Assembly (NCBI RefSeq): GCF_002831585.1
Contig: NZ_CP025113.1
Coordinates: forward strand, 5,099,001 to 5,163,000
Source: Bradyrhizobium sp. SK17
Lineage (GTDB): Bacteria; Pseudomonadota; Alphaproteobacteria; Rhizobiales; Xanthobacteraceae
Length of the DNA stretch: 64,000 bases
Direction: 5' to 3'
In this document: piece after piece, positions 56,732 to 64,000 of the stretch
Layout of the letters: each line of letters opens with the position of its first letter
Numbering within the stretch: the first letter of the stretch is position 1
Notes under the pieces: generated by a model
The model's input: only the letters and a program-made list of their open reading frames with translations
Told to the model about the DNA's origin: nothing
Database searches by the model: none
Program-made: the position numbers and the translations under genes

Positions 56732-56814
56732 GCTTCGTGCCAGCGATCGCGCCGCGGCGCGTTCGCTCGACGTCCCCGATCTTGTCAGCTCCTCCAACGA
56801 AACGTGCAACACCG

Positions 56815-58419
56815 ATGCCGCTTCATTCGACGATCGATCCGACATCTTCCGAATTCGCCCACAACGCCGAGGTAATGCGCGGCCTGGTCGCGGAGCTCCG
56901 CGACAAGCTCAACCAGGTGGCCGGCGGCGGGGGCGAGACCTCGCGCAAGCGCCACACCTCGCGCGGCAAGATGCTGGCGCGCGACCGCGTCGATCTCCTG
57001 GTCGACCCGGGCACCGCCTTCCTCGAATTGTCGCCGCTCGCCGCCAACGGCCTTTATGGCGGTGACGTGCATTCGGCCAGCGTCATCACCGGCGTCGGAC
57101 GCATCGCGGGCCGCGAATGCATCATCGTCGCCAACGATGCCACCATCAAGGGCGGCACCTACTATCCGATGACGGTGAAGAAGCACCTGCGCGCCCAGGA
57201 CATCGCGCGGCAGAACAATCTGCCCTGCGTCTACATGGTGGATTCCGGTGGTGCCTTCCTGCCGTTGCAGGACGAAATCTTTCCCGACGAGCGGCATTTC
57301 GGCCGCATCTTCTACAACCAGGCCCAGATGTCGTCGCAGGGCATCCCGCAGATCGCGATCGTGATGGGCTCGTGCACTGCGGGCGGCGCCTACGTGCCGG
57401 CGATGTCGGACGAGAGCATCATCGTGCGCAATCAAGGCACCATCTTCCTCGGCGGTCCGCCGCTGGTGAAGGCTGCAACCGGCGAAGTCGTCACCGCCGA
57501 AGAGCTCGGCGGCGCCGATGTCCATTCCCGTCAGTCGGGCGTGACCGACCACTACGCCCAGAATGACGCCCACGCGATCGGCATCGCACGCCGCATCGTC
57601 GGCACGCTGAAGCAGCCGGTGAAGGCACCGCTCAACATGCGCGCCGTCCAGGAGCCGCTGTTTCCTGCCGAGGAGATCTACGGCGTGGTCTCCGCCGACG
57701 GCCGCAAGCCGTTTGATGTGCACGACATCATCGCGCGGATCGTCGACGGCTCTGAATTCGACGAGTTCAAGAAACTCTACGGCACCACGCTGATCTGCGG
57801 CTTCGCCCATATCTGGGGCTATCCGGTCGGTATCATCGCCAACAACGGCATCCTGTTCAGCGAGAGCTCGCTGAAGGGCGCACATTTCATCGAGCTATGC
57901 TGCCAGCGCGGCATTCCCTTGGTGTTCCTGCAAAACATCACCGGCTTCATGGTCGGCAAGAAATACGAGGCAGGCGGCATCGCGCGCGATGGCGCCAAGC
58001 TGGTGACGGCGGTCGCGACCGCCGGCGTGCCGAAATTCACCGTCGTGATCGGCGGCTCCTACGGCGCCGGCAATTACGGCATGTGCGGCCGCGCCTACAG
58101 CCCGCGCTTCCTCTGGCTGTGGCCGAACGCCCGCATCTCGGTGATGGGCGGCGAGCAGGCCTCAATGGTGCTGAGCCAAGTCAAGCGCGACGGCATCGAG
58201 GCCAAGGGCGAGAGCTGGTCGGCGGAAGAGGAAGACAAGTTCCGCGAACCGATCCGTGCCCAGTACGAGAAGCAGGGCAATCCCTATTACGCCACCGCGC
58301 GGCTGTGGGACGATGGCGTGATCGATCCCGCCGACACCCGCCTGGTGCTCGGGCTCGGATTGTCGGCCGCCGCCAATGCGCCGATCGAGCCGACCAAATT
58401 CGGCCTGTTCAGGATGTGA
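56815..58419 (+). CDS. mccB: 3-methylcrotonyl-CoA carboxylase beta subunit (carboxyltransferase)
   Basis: 534 residues. It transfers CO2 from biotin to 3-methylcrotonyl-CoA. Carboxyltransferase motifs: [84 protein letters not shown], and [27 protein letters not shown], typical of the MCC rather than propionyl-CoA type. ATG 56815. It follows ivd by 83 bp and precedes the alpha subunit by 15 bp. Confidence 0.96.
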   Translation: MPLHSTIDPTSSEFAHNAEVMRGLVAELRDKLNQVAGGGGETSRKRHTSRGKMLARDRVDLLVDPGTAFLELSPLAANGLYGGDVHSASVITGVGRIAGRECIIVANDATIKGGTYYPMTVKKHLRAQDIARQNNLPCVYMVDSGGAFLPLQDEIFPDERHFGRIFYNQAQMSSQGIPQIAIVMGSCTAGGAYVPAMSDESIIVRNQGTIFLGGPPLVKAATGEVVTAEELGGADVHSRQSGVTDHYAQNDAHAIGIARRIVGTLKQPVKAPLNMRAVQEPLFPAEEIYGVVSADGRKPFDVHDIIARIVDGSEFDEFKKLYGTTLICGFAHIWGYPVGIIANNGILFSESSLKGAHFIELCCQRGIPLVFLQNITGFMVGKKYEAGGIARDGAKLVTAVATAGVPKFTVVIGGSYGAGNYGMCGRAYSPRFLWLWPNARISVMGGEQASMVLSQVKRDGIEAKGESWSAEEEDKFREPIRAQYEKQGNPYYATARLWDDGVIDPADTRLVLGLGLSAAANAPIEPTKFGLFRM

Positions 58420-58434
58420 GCCAAGGATCTGATC

Positions 58435-60444
58435 ATGGACCGCTCAAAACTCTACCGGCGCTTCCGCACGCTGCTGATCGCCAACCGTGGCGAGATCGCC
58501 TGCCGCGTCATCCGCACGGCGCGCGCCATGGGGCTGCGCACCGTCGCCGTCTATTCCGAGGCTGACCGCGACGCCATGCATGTCGCGCTCGCCGACGAGG
58601 CCGTGCTGCTCGGGCCCGCGCGGGCGCGTGACAGCTATCTTGATATCGAACGTGTGATCGCAGCGGCAAAGGAGACCGGCGCCGAAGCGGTGCATCCCGG
58701 CTACGGCTTCCTCTCCGAGAATGCCGAATTCGCGCAGGCCTGCCTCGACGCAGGTCTGGTGTTCGTCGGCCCGACCGCCGGGATGATGACGGCGATGGGC
58801 TCGAAGTCCGGTTCGAAGGCACTGATGGAGAAGGCCGGCGTGCCGCTGGTGCCCGGCTATCACGGCGAGGCGCAGGACGAGGTGATCCTGGCGGACGCCG
58901 CCAACCGGATCGGCTTCCCGGTGCTGGTCAAGGCATCGGCCGGCGGCGGCGGCCGCGGCATGCGCGTGGTCAATGCGGCGGCGGAGCTGTCGGCCGCGAT
59001 CACCAGCGCCAAGCGGGAGGCCAAGGCGGCGTTCGGCGACGACCGCATGCTGATCGAGAAATACGTCCAGAACCCGCGGCATATCGAGGTGCAGATCATC
59101 GGCGACAGCCACGGCAATCTGCTGTCGCTGTGGGAGCGCGAATGTACGCTGCAACGCCGCCACCAGAAGGTGATCGAGGAAGCGCCGTCGCCGACCCTGA
59201 ACGCCGCGCAGCGCGACACCGTCTGCGAGGCCGCGCGCAAGGCCGCCGGCGCAGTCAATTATGTCGGCGCCGGCACGATCGAGTTCGTCTCCGACGGCAA
59301 GGACGTGTTCTTCATCGAGATGAACACCCGTTTGCAGGTCGAGCATCCCGTGACCGAACTGATCACCGGCGTCGATCTGGTCGAATGGCAGCTCCGCGTC
59401 GCGTTCGGCGAGGCGCTCCCGCTGAAGCAGAACGAGATCAAGCTGAACGGGCATGCCATCGAGGCGCGCGTCTATGCGGAGAATCCGCAGAAGAACTTCA
59501 TGCCTTCGGTCGGCCGCATCAAGACCTGGCGGACGCCGCCGGAAGGCGATGGCCTGCGCATCGACGCCGGCTACCGCAGCGGCGATAGCGTCTCGCCATA
59601 CTATGACGCGATGCTCGCCAAGGTGATCGCCTGGGCGCCGACCCGCGAAGGCGCGATCGAGAAGCTCAATCGCGGACTGGAACAGACCGACGTCCGCGGC
59701 ATCGTCACCAACATCCCATTCCTGTCGGCGCTGGTGACGCATCCGGCGACGAGGGCCAATGCGATCGACACCGGCTTCATCGAGCGCGAGCTGAAAAACC
59801 TGACGGCGGGGCAGGGTGCTGCCGGCGAGTTCGAGCTGTGCGCGGCGGTGGCCGCGATCGTCGACGACGAGCGCAAGGCGTCACGGCGTGAGGCCAGTTC
59901 GCCGTGGCAGGCGTTTGGCTGGATGCCGGTCGGCCGCCGCCAGCGGGTGTTTTCGCTCCGGCAGGGCCACGAGCCACCACTGACCATCACGTTGCACTAT
60001 GGCAGCGGACCGTCGACACTATCAATCGGCGGCCGCGAGCTTCCCTTCGCGATCTCGTCGTCCGACGACGACGGCTTCGACCTGACGCTGAACGGCGTCA
60101 AGTCGCGCATCGCTTCTGTGATCGAGGGCCACGAGCTTTATTTGCGCACTCGCAATGGCCGCTTCGACCTGCACTGGGTCGATCCGTTCGGCGGCGAAAG
60201 CGAGGAGCAGGTCGGCGAGGACAAGATCGTGGCTCCCTTGCCCGGCACCGTGGTGGCGCTGCTGGCCGAGGAGGGCGCCACCTTGGAGAAGGGCGCGCCG
60301 ATCCTCACCTTGGAAGTGATGAAGATGGAGCAGACCTTGCGCGCGCCCTACGCGGGTGTGCTCAAGAAGCTCAAATGCAAGGTCGGCGACATCGTCGGCG
60401 AGGGCGTCGAGCTTGCGGAAGTGGAGCCTGCGGCCGCGTCATGA
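58435..60444 (+). CDS. mccA: 3-methylcrotonyl-CoA carboxylase alpha subunit (biotin carboxylase/BCCP)
   Basis: 669 residues. The biotin carboxylase domain (~1-450) has LLIANRGEIACRVIRTARAMG, HPGYGFLSENAEFA, KASAGGGGRGMR (ATP grasp), and EMNTRLQVEHPVTE. A BT-like linker follows. The C-terminal BCCP domain has the biotinyl-lysine motif EVMKMEQ near residue 627. It carboxylates biotin with bicarbonate and ATP. Its TGA overlaps the ATG of HMG-CoA lyase (ATGA), so translation is coupled. Confidence 0.96.
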   Translation: MDRSKLYRRFRTLLIANRGEIACRVIRTARAMGLRTVAVYSEADRDAMHVALADEAVLLGPARARDSYLDIERVIAAAKETGAEAVHPGYGFLSENAEFAQACLDAGLVFVGPTAGMMTAMGSKSGSKALMEKAGVPLVPGYHGEAQDEVILADAANRIGFPVLVKASAGGGGRGMRVVNAAAELSAAITSAKREAKAAFGDDRMLIEKYVQNPRHIEVQIIGDSHGNLLSLWERECTLQRRHQKVIEEAPSPTLNAAQRDTVCEAARKAAGAVNYVGAGTIEFVSDGKDVFFIEMNTRLQVEHPVTELITGVDLVEWQLRVAFGEALPLKQNEIKLNGHAIEARVYAENPQKNFMPSVGRIKTWRTPPEGDGLRIDAGYRSGDSVSPYYDAMLAKVIAWAPTREGAIEKLNRGLEQTDVRGIVTNIPFLSALVTHPATRANAIDTGFIERELKNLTAGQGAAGEFELCAAVAAIVDDERKASRREASSPWQAFGWMPVGRRQRVFSLRQGHEPPLTITLHYGSGPSTLSIGGRELPFAISSSDDDGFDLTLNGVKSRIASVIEGHELYLRTRNGRFDLHWVDPFGGESEEQVGEDKIVAPLPGTVVALLAEEGATLEKGAPILTLEVMKMEQTLRAPYAGVLKKLKCKVGDIVGEGVELAEVEPAAAS

Positions 60445-61352
60445 GCGATCAGGTCAGGATCATCGAGATGGGGCCGCGCGATGGCCTCCAGAACGAGAAG
60501 ACGCCAGTCGGCGTCGAAGCGCGCATCGCCTTCGTCGAGGCGCTGGTGGCGGCGGGGCTCGGCACCGTCGAGGTCGGCGCCTTCGTGTCGCCGAAGGCGA
60601 TCCCGCAGATGGCGAACTCCGACCAGGTGCTGCGCGGCGTCGGCCATATCAAGAACGCCGAATTCCACGTGCTGGTGCCGAACGAGAAGGGCTACGACGC
60701 CGCGCGTGCGGCTGGTGCTCAAGTAGTCTCGGTATTCGCGGCTGCATCGGAAGGCTTCTCACGCGCCAATATCAACTGCTCGATCGCGGAGTCGATCGAA
60801 CGCTTCCGGCCGGTGCTGGCGCGTGCCAAGGCCGATGGCGTCAAGGTGCGCGGCTATATCTCCTGCGTGCTCGGCTGCCCGTTCGATGGCGAGATCAAGC
60901 CCAAGGCAGTGGCCGACCTCGCGGTGACCCTGTGGGATCTCGGCTGCTACGAAATCTCGCTCGGCGACACCATCGGCGTCGGCACGCCGCTCAAGGCCAA
61001 GGCGATGCTGCGGGCGGTCGGTGCCGAGCTTCCGGTCGCCAACCTTGCGATGCACTTCCACGATACCTACGGCCAGGCGCTTGCCAATCTCTATGCCGGC
61101 ATGGAGCAGGGCGTTCGCGTCATCGATTCCGCTGCCGGCGGCCTCGGTGGTTGTCCGTATGCGCCCGGCGCCACCGGCAACGTCGCAACGGAAGACGTCG
61201 TCTACATGCTGGAAGGCATGGGTGTGGAGACCGGCGTGGATATGGACTGGCTGCTCGCTGCGACCAATGAGATGGCCGGCTTGCTCGGCCGCCCAGCGGT
61301 CAGCCGCGTTGCCTCTGCGCTGAATGCGAAGCGGGCGCGGCTGAGCGCGTGA
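60441..61352 (+). CDS. Hydroxymethylglutaryl-CoA lyase
   Basis: 303 residues from ATG 60441. Splits HMG-CoA into acetyl-CoA and acetoacetate, the last step of leucine breakdown. Motifs: EMGPRDGLQNEK (metal/catalytic Arg-Asp), SVFAAASEGFSRAN, GYISCVLGCPFDG, LGDTIGVGTP, FHDTYGQALAN, and the catalytic-Cys loop GGLGGCPYAPGATGN. The operon lacks a methylglutaconyl-CoA hydratase gene between ivd and this gene, so that step must be encoded elsewhere. No terminator hairpin is seen directly after it. Confidence 0.96.
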   Translation: MSDQVRIIEMGPRDGLQNEKTPVGVEARIAFVEALVAAGLGTVEVGAFVSPKAIPQMANSDQVLRGVGHIKNAEFHVLVPNEKGYDAARAAGAQVVSVFAAASEGFSRANINCSIAESIERFRPVLARAKADGVKVRGYISCVLGCPFDGEIKPKAVADLAVTLWDLGCYEISLGDTIGVGTPLKAKAMLRAVGAELPVANLAMHFHDTYGQALANLYAGMEQGVRVIDSAAGGLGGCPYAPGATGNVATEDVVYMLEGMGVETGVDMDWLLAATNEMAGLLGRPAVSRVASALNAKRARLSA

Positions 61353-61571
61353 GGCGCATCGCAGCGCCGGTAAGGTAAACCGAACAATCCTTCGAAGCGC
61401 GGTTGATCTCGTCGCGCGGCGCTGCCGGCCGATCGTGCGGCATAACAACGCATGACTGCGCTTTCGTCGTCCTCGCCGGTAACCACTGCTGTGCAAAGAC
61501 CATCCGCCGCTTTGACAGGCATTTGGTTTTCTGCCAAATCGCGCGCGGAATTTAAATACTCAGAGGGTTAA

Positions 61572-62183
61572 ATGTTTCGGGTTAAATCTTTAATGGCGGC
61601 CGCGTTCGGATTGATTGTTACGGCCACCTCGACGGTTCCGGCGAAGGCCGTTTTGGTCGACTACGGCGTCACCTTCAGCAATTGGTCTGGAACTTCTGTC
61701 GGCACCGGCGTCCTGGTGTTGGACTTGCCGTCGTTTCCGACGACCGGTCCGATCAACTGGACCAGCCTGCCGAACCCGATCTTCTCGAGCCTGAGCGCGA
61801 CCTTCGGAACGCTGAATTTCGAGCTGACGAATTCGAACATCGCCTTTGGCGGTCTGCAGGGCGCGCATGTGTGGCCGCAGTCCTCGAATCCGGATTCCAG
61901 CCATCTGTCGATCGCCGTCACCCAGTCGCAGACGGGCCTGCTGCCCGGAGCGGCGTATCTCGCCCTCTATAACGGCTGGGACAATGATGGAAGTTTCGAG
62001 ATCAAGCACGTCGCCGGAAGCGATACGCTGAGCGGCAAATACTCATTGGGCGCTCCAAGCCTTCACGCTGTCGGTGCCGTGCCGGAGCCTTCGACCTGGG
62101 CGATGATGATCCTCGGATTCTGCGGGCTGGGCTTCCTCGCTTATCGCAAGCGCAGTCAGGCGTCCTCGCTTCCCGCCGCCTGA
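61572..62183 (+). CDS. Exported PEP-CTERM-type protein
   Basis: 203 residues. A signal peptide ([20 protein letters not shown]) is followed by a beta-rich ectodomain ([21 protein letters not shown]...). The sorting tail [19 protein letters not shown] is followed by LAYRKR. The upstream region is AT-rich, with TCAGAGGG before the ATG. A terminator with the same core sequence as the one at 29.9 kb follows. The 219 bp between the HMG-CoA lyase gene and this start hold no other supported gene. Confidence 0.88.
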   Translation: MFRVKSLMAAAFGLIVTATSTVPAKAVLVDYGVTFSNWSGTSVGTGVLVLDLPSFPTTGPINWTSLPNPIFSSLSATFGTLNFELTNSNIAFGGLQGAHVWPQSSNPDSSHLSIAVTQSQTGLLPGAAYLALYNGWDNDGSFEIKHVAGSDTLSGKYSLGAPSLHAVGAVPEPSTWAMMILGFCGLGFLAYRKRSQASSLPAA

Positions 62184-62208
62184 TCATCAGCGTCAACGAG
62201 CCACAGAG

Positions 62209-62236
62209 AGACCGCCTTCGGGCGGTCTTTTTGTTT
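62209..62236 (+). terminator. Intrinsic terminator after PEP-CTERM gene
   Basis: AGACCGCC-TTCG-GGCGGTCT followed by TTTTTGTTT, the same core as at 29904 and 62999. Confidence 0.92.
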
Positions 62237-62438
62237 GTGGTGACGTGCAAAACAAACGCGTCATCAGCGTCGTGCCTGGCGTCTTTTTGAATGGCGTGCG
62301 CGGAGTGAGAATTCGTCGCTATCGGCGAGGCAGAGTCATACCTTTGAACGAGCATTATGCAGCAAATTGGTGGAGCTCCGTTTTTGACGAGCATTTGAAT
62401 TCGAGTTAATCGTGATTTTTTCAGGGAGCATAAGAACA

Positions 62439-62966
62439 ATGAACAAATCCAGACTGATTGCGCTTGCTTTGATGGTACTCGCCTTCGCTGGCGTTACGCA
62501 GCGCGCTGATGCGATGGTGGTAACTTACAATCTGTCTCTCACTCCGACCGATGGCTCTCCCTATAGCGGGTCCGGTTTGCTGACCCTGGATCGGCCGGTT
62601 GCGACGAGCGGGCTCGATACGATCGCTGCCGCTGATATCACCGGGCTGACCTTCACGATCGACGGCCACACCTTCGGGTTCGGTATTCCGAAGTTCACCC
62701 TTGTCACGGTTCAGTTTCTCAACGGAGCCCTTTACGACATCACGTCGAGCGGGTTCTCGACCGACAACTACGTCAGCCTGTTCACGACCGCGGTGTATTC
62801 CTACTACGACATGCACACCGGCCACGGCAGCAACGGCGTGCTGACCGCGACCCTTGCGGCTACGCCGGCGGTCCCCGAGCCGTCCACCTGGGCGATGCTG
62901 ATCCTGGGCTTCGCGGCCGTCGGCTTCATGGCCTATCGTCGCCGCAACGCGCCGGCTGCGGCCTGA
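62439..62966 (+). CDS. Exported PEP-CTERM-type protein
   Basis: 175 residues from ATG 62439 (AGGGAGCATAAGAACA upstream). A signal peptide ([19 protein letters not shown], cleaved near QRADA) is followed by a beta-rich domain ([25 protein letters not shown]). The tail [19 protein letters not shown] is followed by MAYRRR. It is the second of a pair here, sharing tail type and terminator with the genes near 29-31 kb. Function unknown. Confidence 0.88.
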   Translation: MNKSRLIALALMVLAFAGVTQRADAMVVTYNLSLTPTDGSPYSGSGLLTLDRPVATSGLDTIAAADITGLTFTIDGHTFGFGIPKFTLVTVQFLNGALYDITSSGFSTDNYVSLFTTAVYSYYDMHTGHGSNGVLTATLAATPAVPEPSTWAMLILGFAAVGFMAYRRRNAPAAA

Positions 62967-62998
62967 TCTTCGATCGCGCCTCGGGATGAGCTCCGCAG

Positions 62999-63021
62999 AG
63001 ACCGCCTTCGGGCGGTCTTTT
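62999..63021 (+). terminator. Intrinsic terminator after PEP-CTERM gene
   Basis: AGACCGCC-TTCG-GGCGGTCT, followed by a shorter T run (TTT). Same core as the other two. Confidence 0.88.
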
Positions 63022-63179
63022 CACGTGTGGCCCTCCACAACGCCGGGCTCGACGGATGGAACCGTCTTCACAGCGCGGCCTTTGGCAGTTCCCGAAAAAA
63101 TCCTCTGAAACCGTTCATGGCTTGGTGACTCAAAGGTGCTGATGTGAGGGGGCTCGCAATTGCTCCTGGTGGTCTTGCC

Positions 63180-64000
63180 ATGTCCGGACAGGTGTCAGCT
63201 TCCCGCGGCCGAACGTTCTTGGCCGGAAAGATCGTCTTCAACTTCGGTCGCTCCGCTTTTGATTGCACAATCCGGCAGCTCACCGATGCGGGAGCCACCG
63301 TGGAACTCGAAACCACGATCGGCATTCCCGACAACGTTCAGCTGCTGATCGTCGGCAGCAATCAGGTCAAGCCGTGCAAACGGCTGTGGCAGTCGGACCG
63401 CCAGCTCGGCCTTGCCTTTGAGGAGCAGCGGACGAACGCTGCGGGTCCGGTGCCGGCCGCTTCCGCCTCGGCAGCCATTCTGGAACGGCGCGGCGGCGAT
63501 ATTCTGCGCGGGCACATGTTGGCGCTGCGCGCGGCGCTCGATCAGATCCCGGTCGGCATCCTGCTGCTGGACACGGAGCTGAAGGCCCTGTTCATCAACC
63601 GCGCGTTCCGGAACATGTGGGCGCTTCCGGACGCGGTGGCCGACCGCAATCCCAGCTTCACCGATCTGATGCATCACGGCTGCAAGACGATGGCCTATGA
63701 GCTGCCGGCCGAGCAGCTCGAAGCCTATGTTGCAGAGCGCGTCCGTCTCATCAGCGTCGGGGACGTCCACCCGATCGATCTCAGGCGCAGCAATGGCGAC
63801 GTGGTTCGCTGTCAGTGCACGCCGTTGCCCGACGGCGGCCGGATGGTCAGCTACACGCCGGTGACCGACATCGTGCGCGCGTCGGACAAGCTGAAGGTGC
63901 TGACCGGTGCGCTCGAGAACGTCGAAGACGGCGTCGTCCTGCTCGACCGCGATCTCAATGCGATCTTCCTCAATCGGAGAATGCGGGAATTCTGGCAGGT
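63180..64000 (+). CDS. PilZ-like/PAS signalling protein, 5' part (runs off window end)
   Basis: The 273 residues present start MSGQVSASRGRTFLAGKIVF. Residues ~15-85 resemble a divergent PilZ domain (FGRSAFDCTIRQLTDAGATVELET, then GSNQVKPCKRLWQSDRQLGLAF), lacking a clean RxxxR motif. A PAS domain follows (~110-235: LRAALDQIPVGILLLDTELKALFINRAFRNMW), and a second PAS begins near 245 (LTGALENVEDGVVLLDRDLNAIFLNRRM). Rhizobial proteins of this build usually end in GGDEF or GGDEF-EAL domains, which would lie beyond the window. ATG 63180 lacks a strong ribosome site, and GTG 63144 is possible. Confidence 0.75.
   Translation, partial: MSGQVSASRGRTFLAGKIVFNFGRSAFDCTIRQLTDAGATVELETTIGIPDNVQLLIVGSNQVKPCKRLWQSDRQLGLAFEEQRTNAAGPVPAASASAAILERRGGDILRGHMLALRAALDQIPVGILLLDTELKALFINRAFRNMWALPDAVADRNPSFTDLMHHGCKTMAYELPAEQLEAYVAERVRLISVGDVHPIDLRRSNGDVVRCQCTPLPDGGRMVSYTPVTDIVRASDKLKVLTGALENVEDGVVLLDRDLNAIFLNRRMREFWQ

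Overview
The window reads as chromosomal DNA of a Bradyrhizobium-like alphaproteobacterium (order Hyphomicrobiales). This is inferred from high-GC coding, a class I PHB synthase, an EF-P/EpmA/EpmB set, a leucine-degradation operon, several 'PEP-CTERM' proteins ending in WAMMILGF-type tails, and small dispersed palindromic repeats of the kind found throughout Bradyrhizobium and Rhodopseudomonas genomes. No phage, transposase, rRNA operon or CRISPR array is visible. Two tRNA genes (Glu-UUC and Pro-UGG) are present.

Layout. 1-6.8 kb: 5' part of phaC on the minus strand, a small lipoprotein, then the block alaC-like aminotransferase, hom and glpX, followed by a haloacid-dehalogenase gene. 6.8-8.3 kb: a GtrV-like membrane glucosyltransferase split by an apparent one-base frameshift. 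8.7-16.3 kb: recJ, a short-chain dehydrogenase, an exported MltB-type transglycosylase, a divergent MarR/AhpD-like pair with palindromic operator candidates, a cupin, a DapA-like lyase and an exported chorismate mutase. 16.3-20 kb: an exported caspase-Sel1 protein and an M23 peptidase. 20.1-23.2 kb: efp (TTG start) diverging from the genes for its beta-lysylation enzymes, epmA and epmB. 23.8-25.1 kb: aroG behind an aromatic-codon leader peptide and a terminator/antiterminator, i.e. a transcription attenuator. 25.2-29 kb: a PrsW protease, a DUF2061 protein, an M20 amidase, a lipoprotein and tRNA-Glu. 29.2-31.7 kb: three PEP-CTERM-type exported proteins. 31.8-40.1 kb: regulators, many very small genes, a likely small RNA, a sirtuin, a double cold-shock protein and tRNA-Pro. 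40.6-44.1 kb: a 12-TPR SPINDLY-type O-GlcNAc transferase and a cyclase-family hydrolase.

45.1-51.3 kb holds the most unusual locus. It looks like an azol(in)e-forming RiPP (TOMM) cluster. It contains a 127-residue precursor with a signal-peptide-like leader and a 13-cysteine Gly-Cys-Arg core, a fused E1-like/YcaO cyclodehydratase, a SagB-type FMN dehydrogenase, and a convergent NodU-family carbamoyltransferase. There is no transporter or obvious immunity gene beside it.

51.5-64 kb: a two-domain VOC protein, OpgC, an NDUFS4-like complex I subunit, and overlapping TetR and Lrp regulators divergent from a complete leucine/isovalerate degradation operon (isovaleryl-CoA dehydrogenase, methylcrotonyl-CoA carboxylase beta and alpha, HMG-CoA lyase). 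Two further PEP-CTERM proteins follow, each with a terminator of the same core sequence as the one at 29.9 kb, and then the 5' part of a PilZ/PAS signalling protein cut by the window end.

All identifications are from reading the translated sequence. No database search was run.
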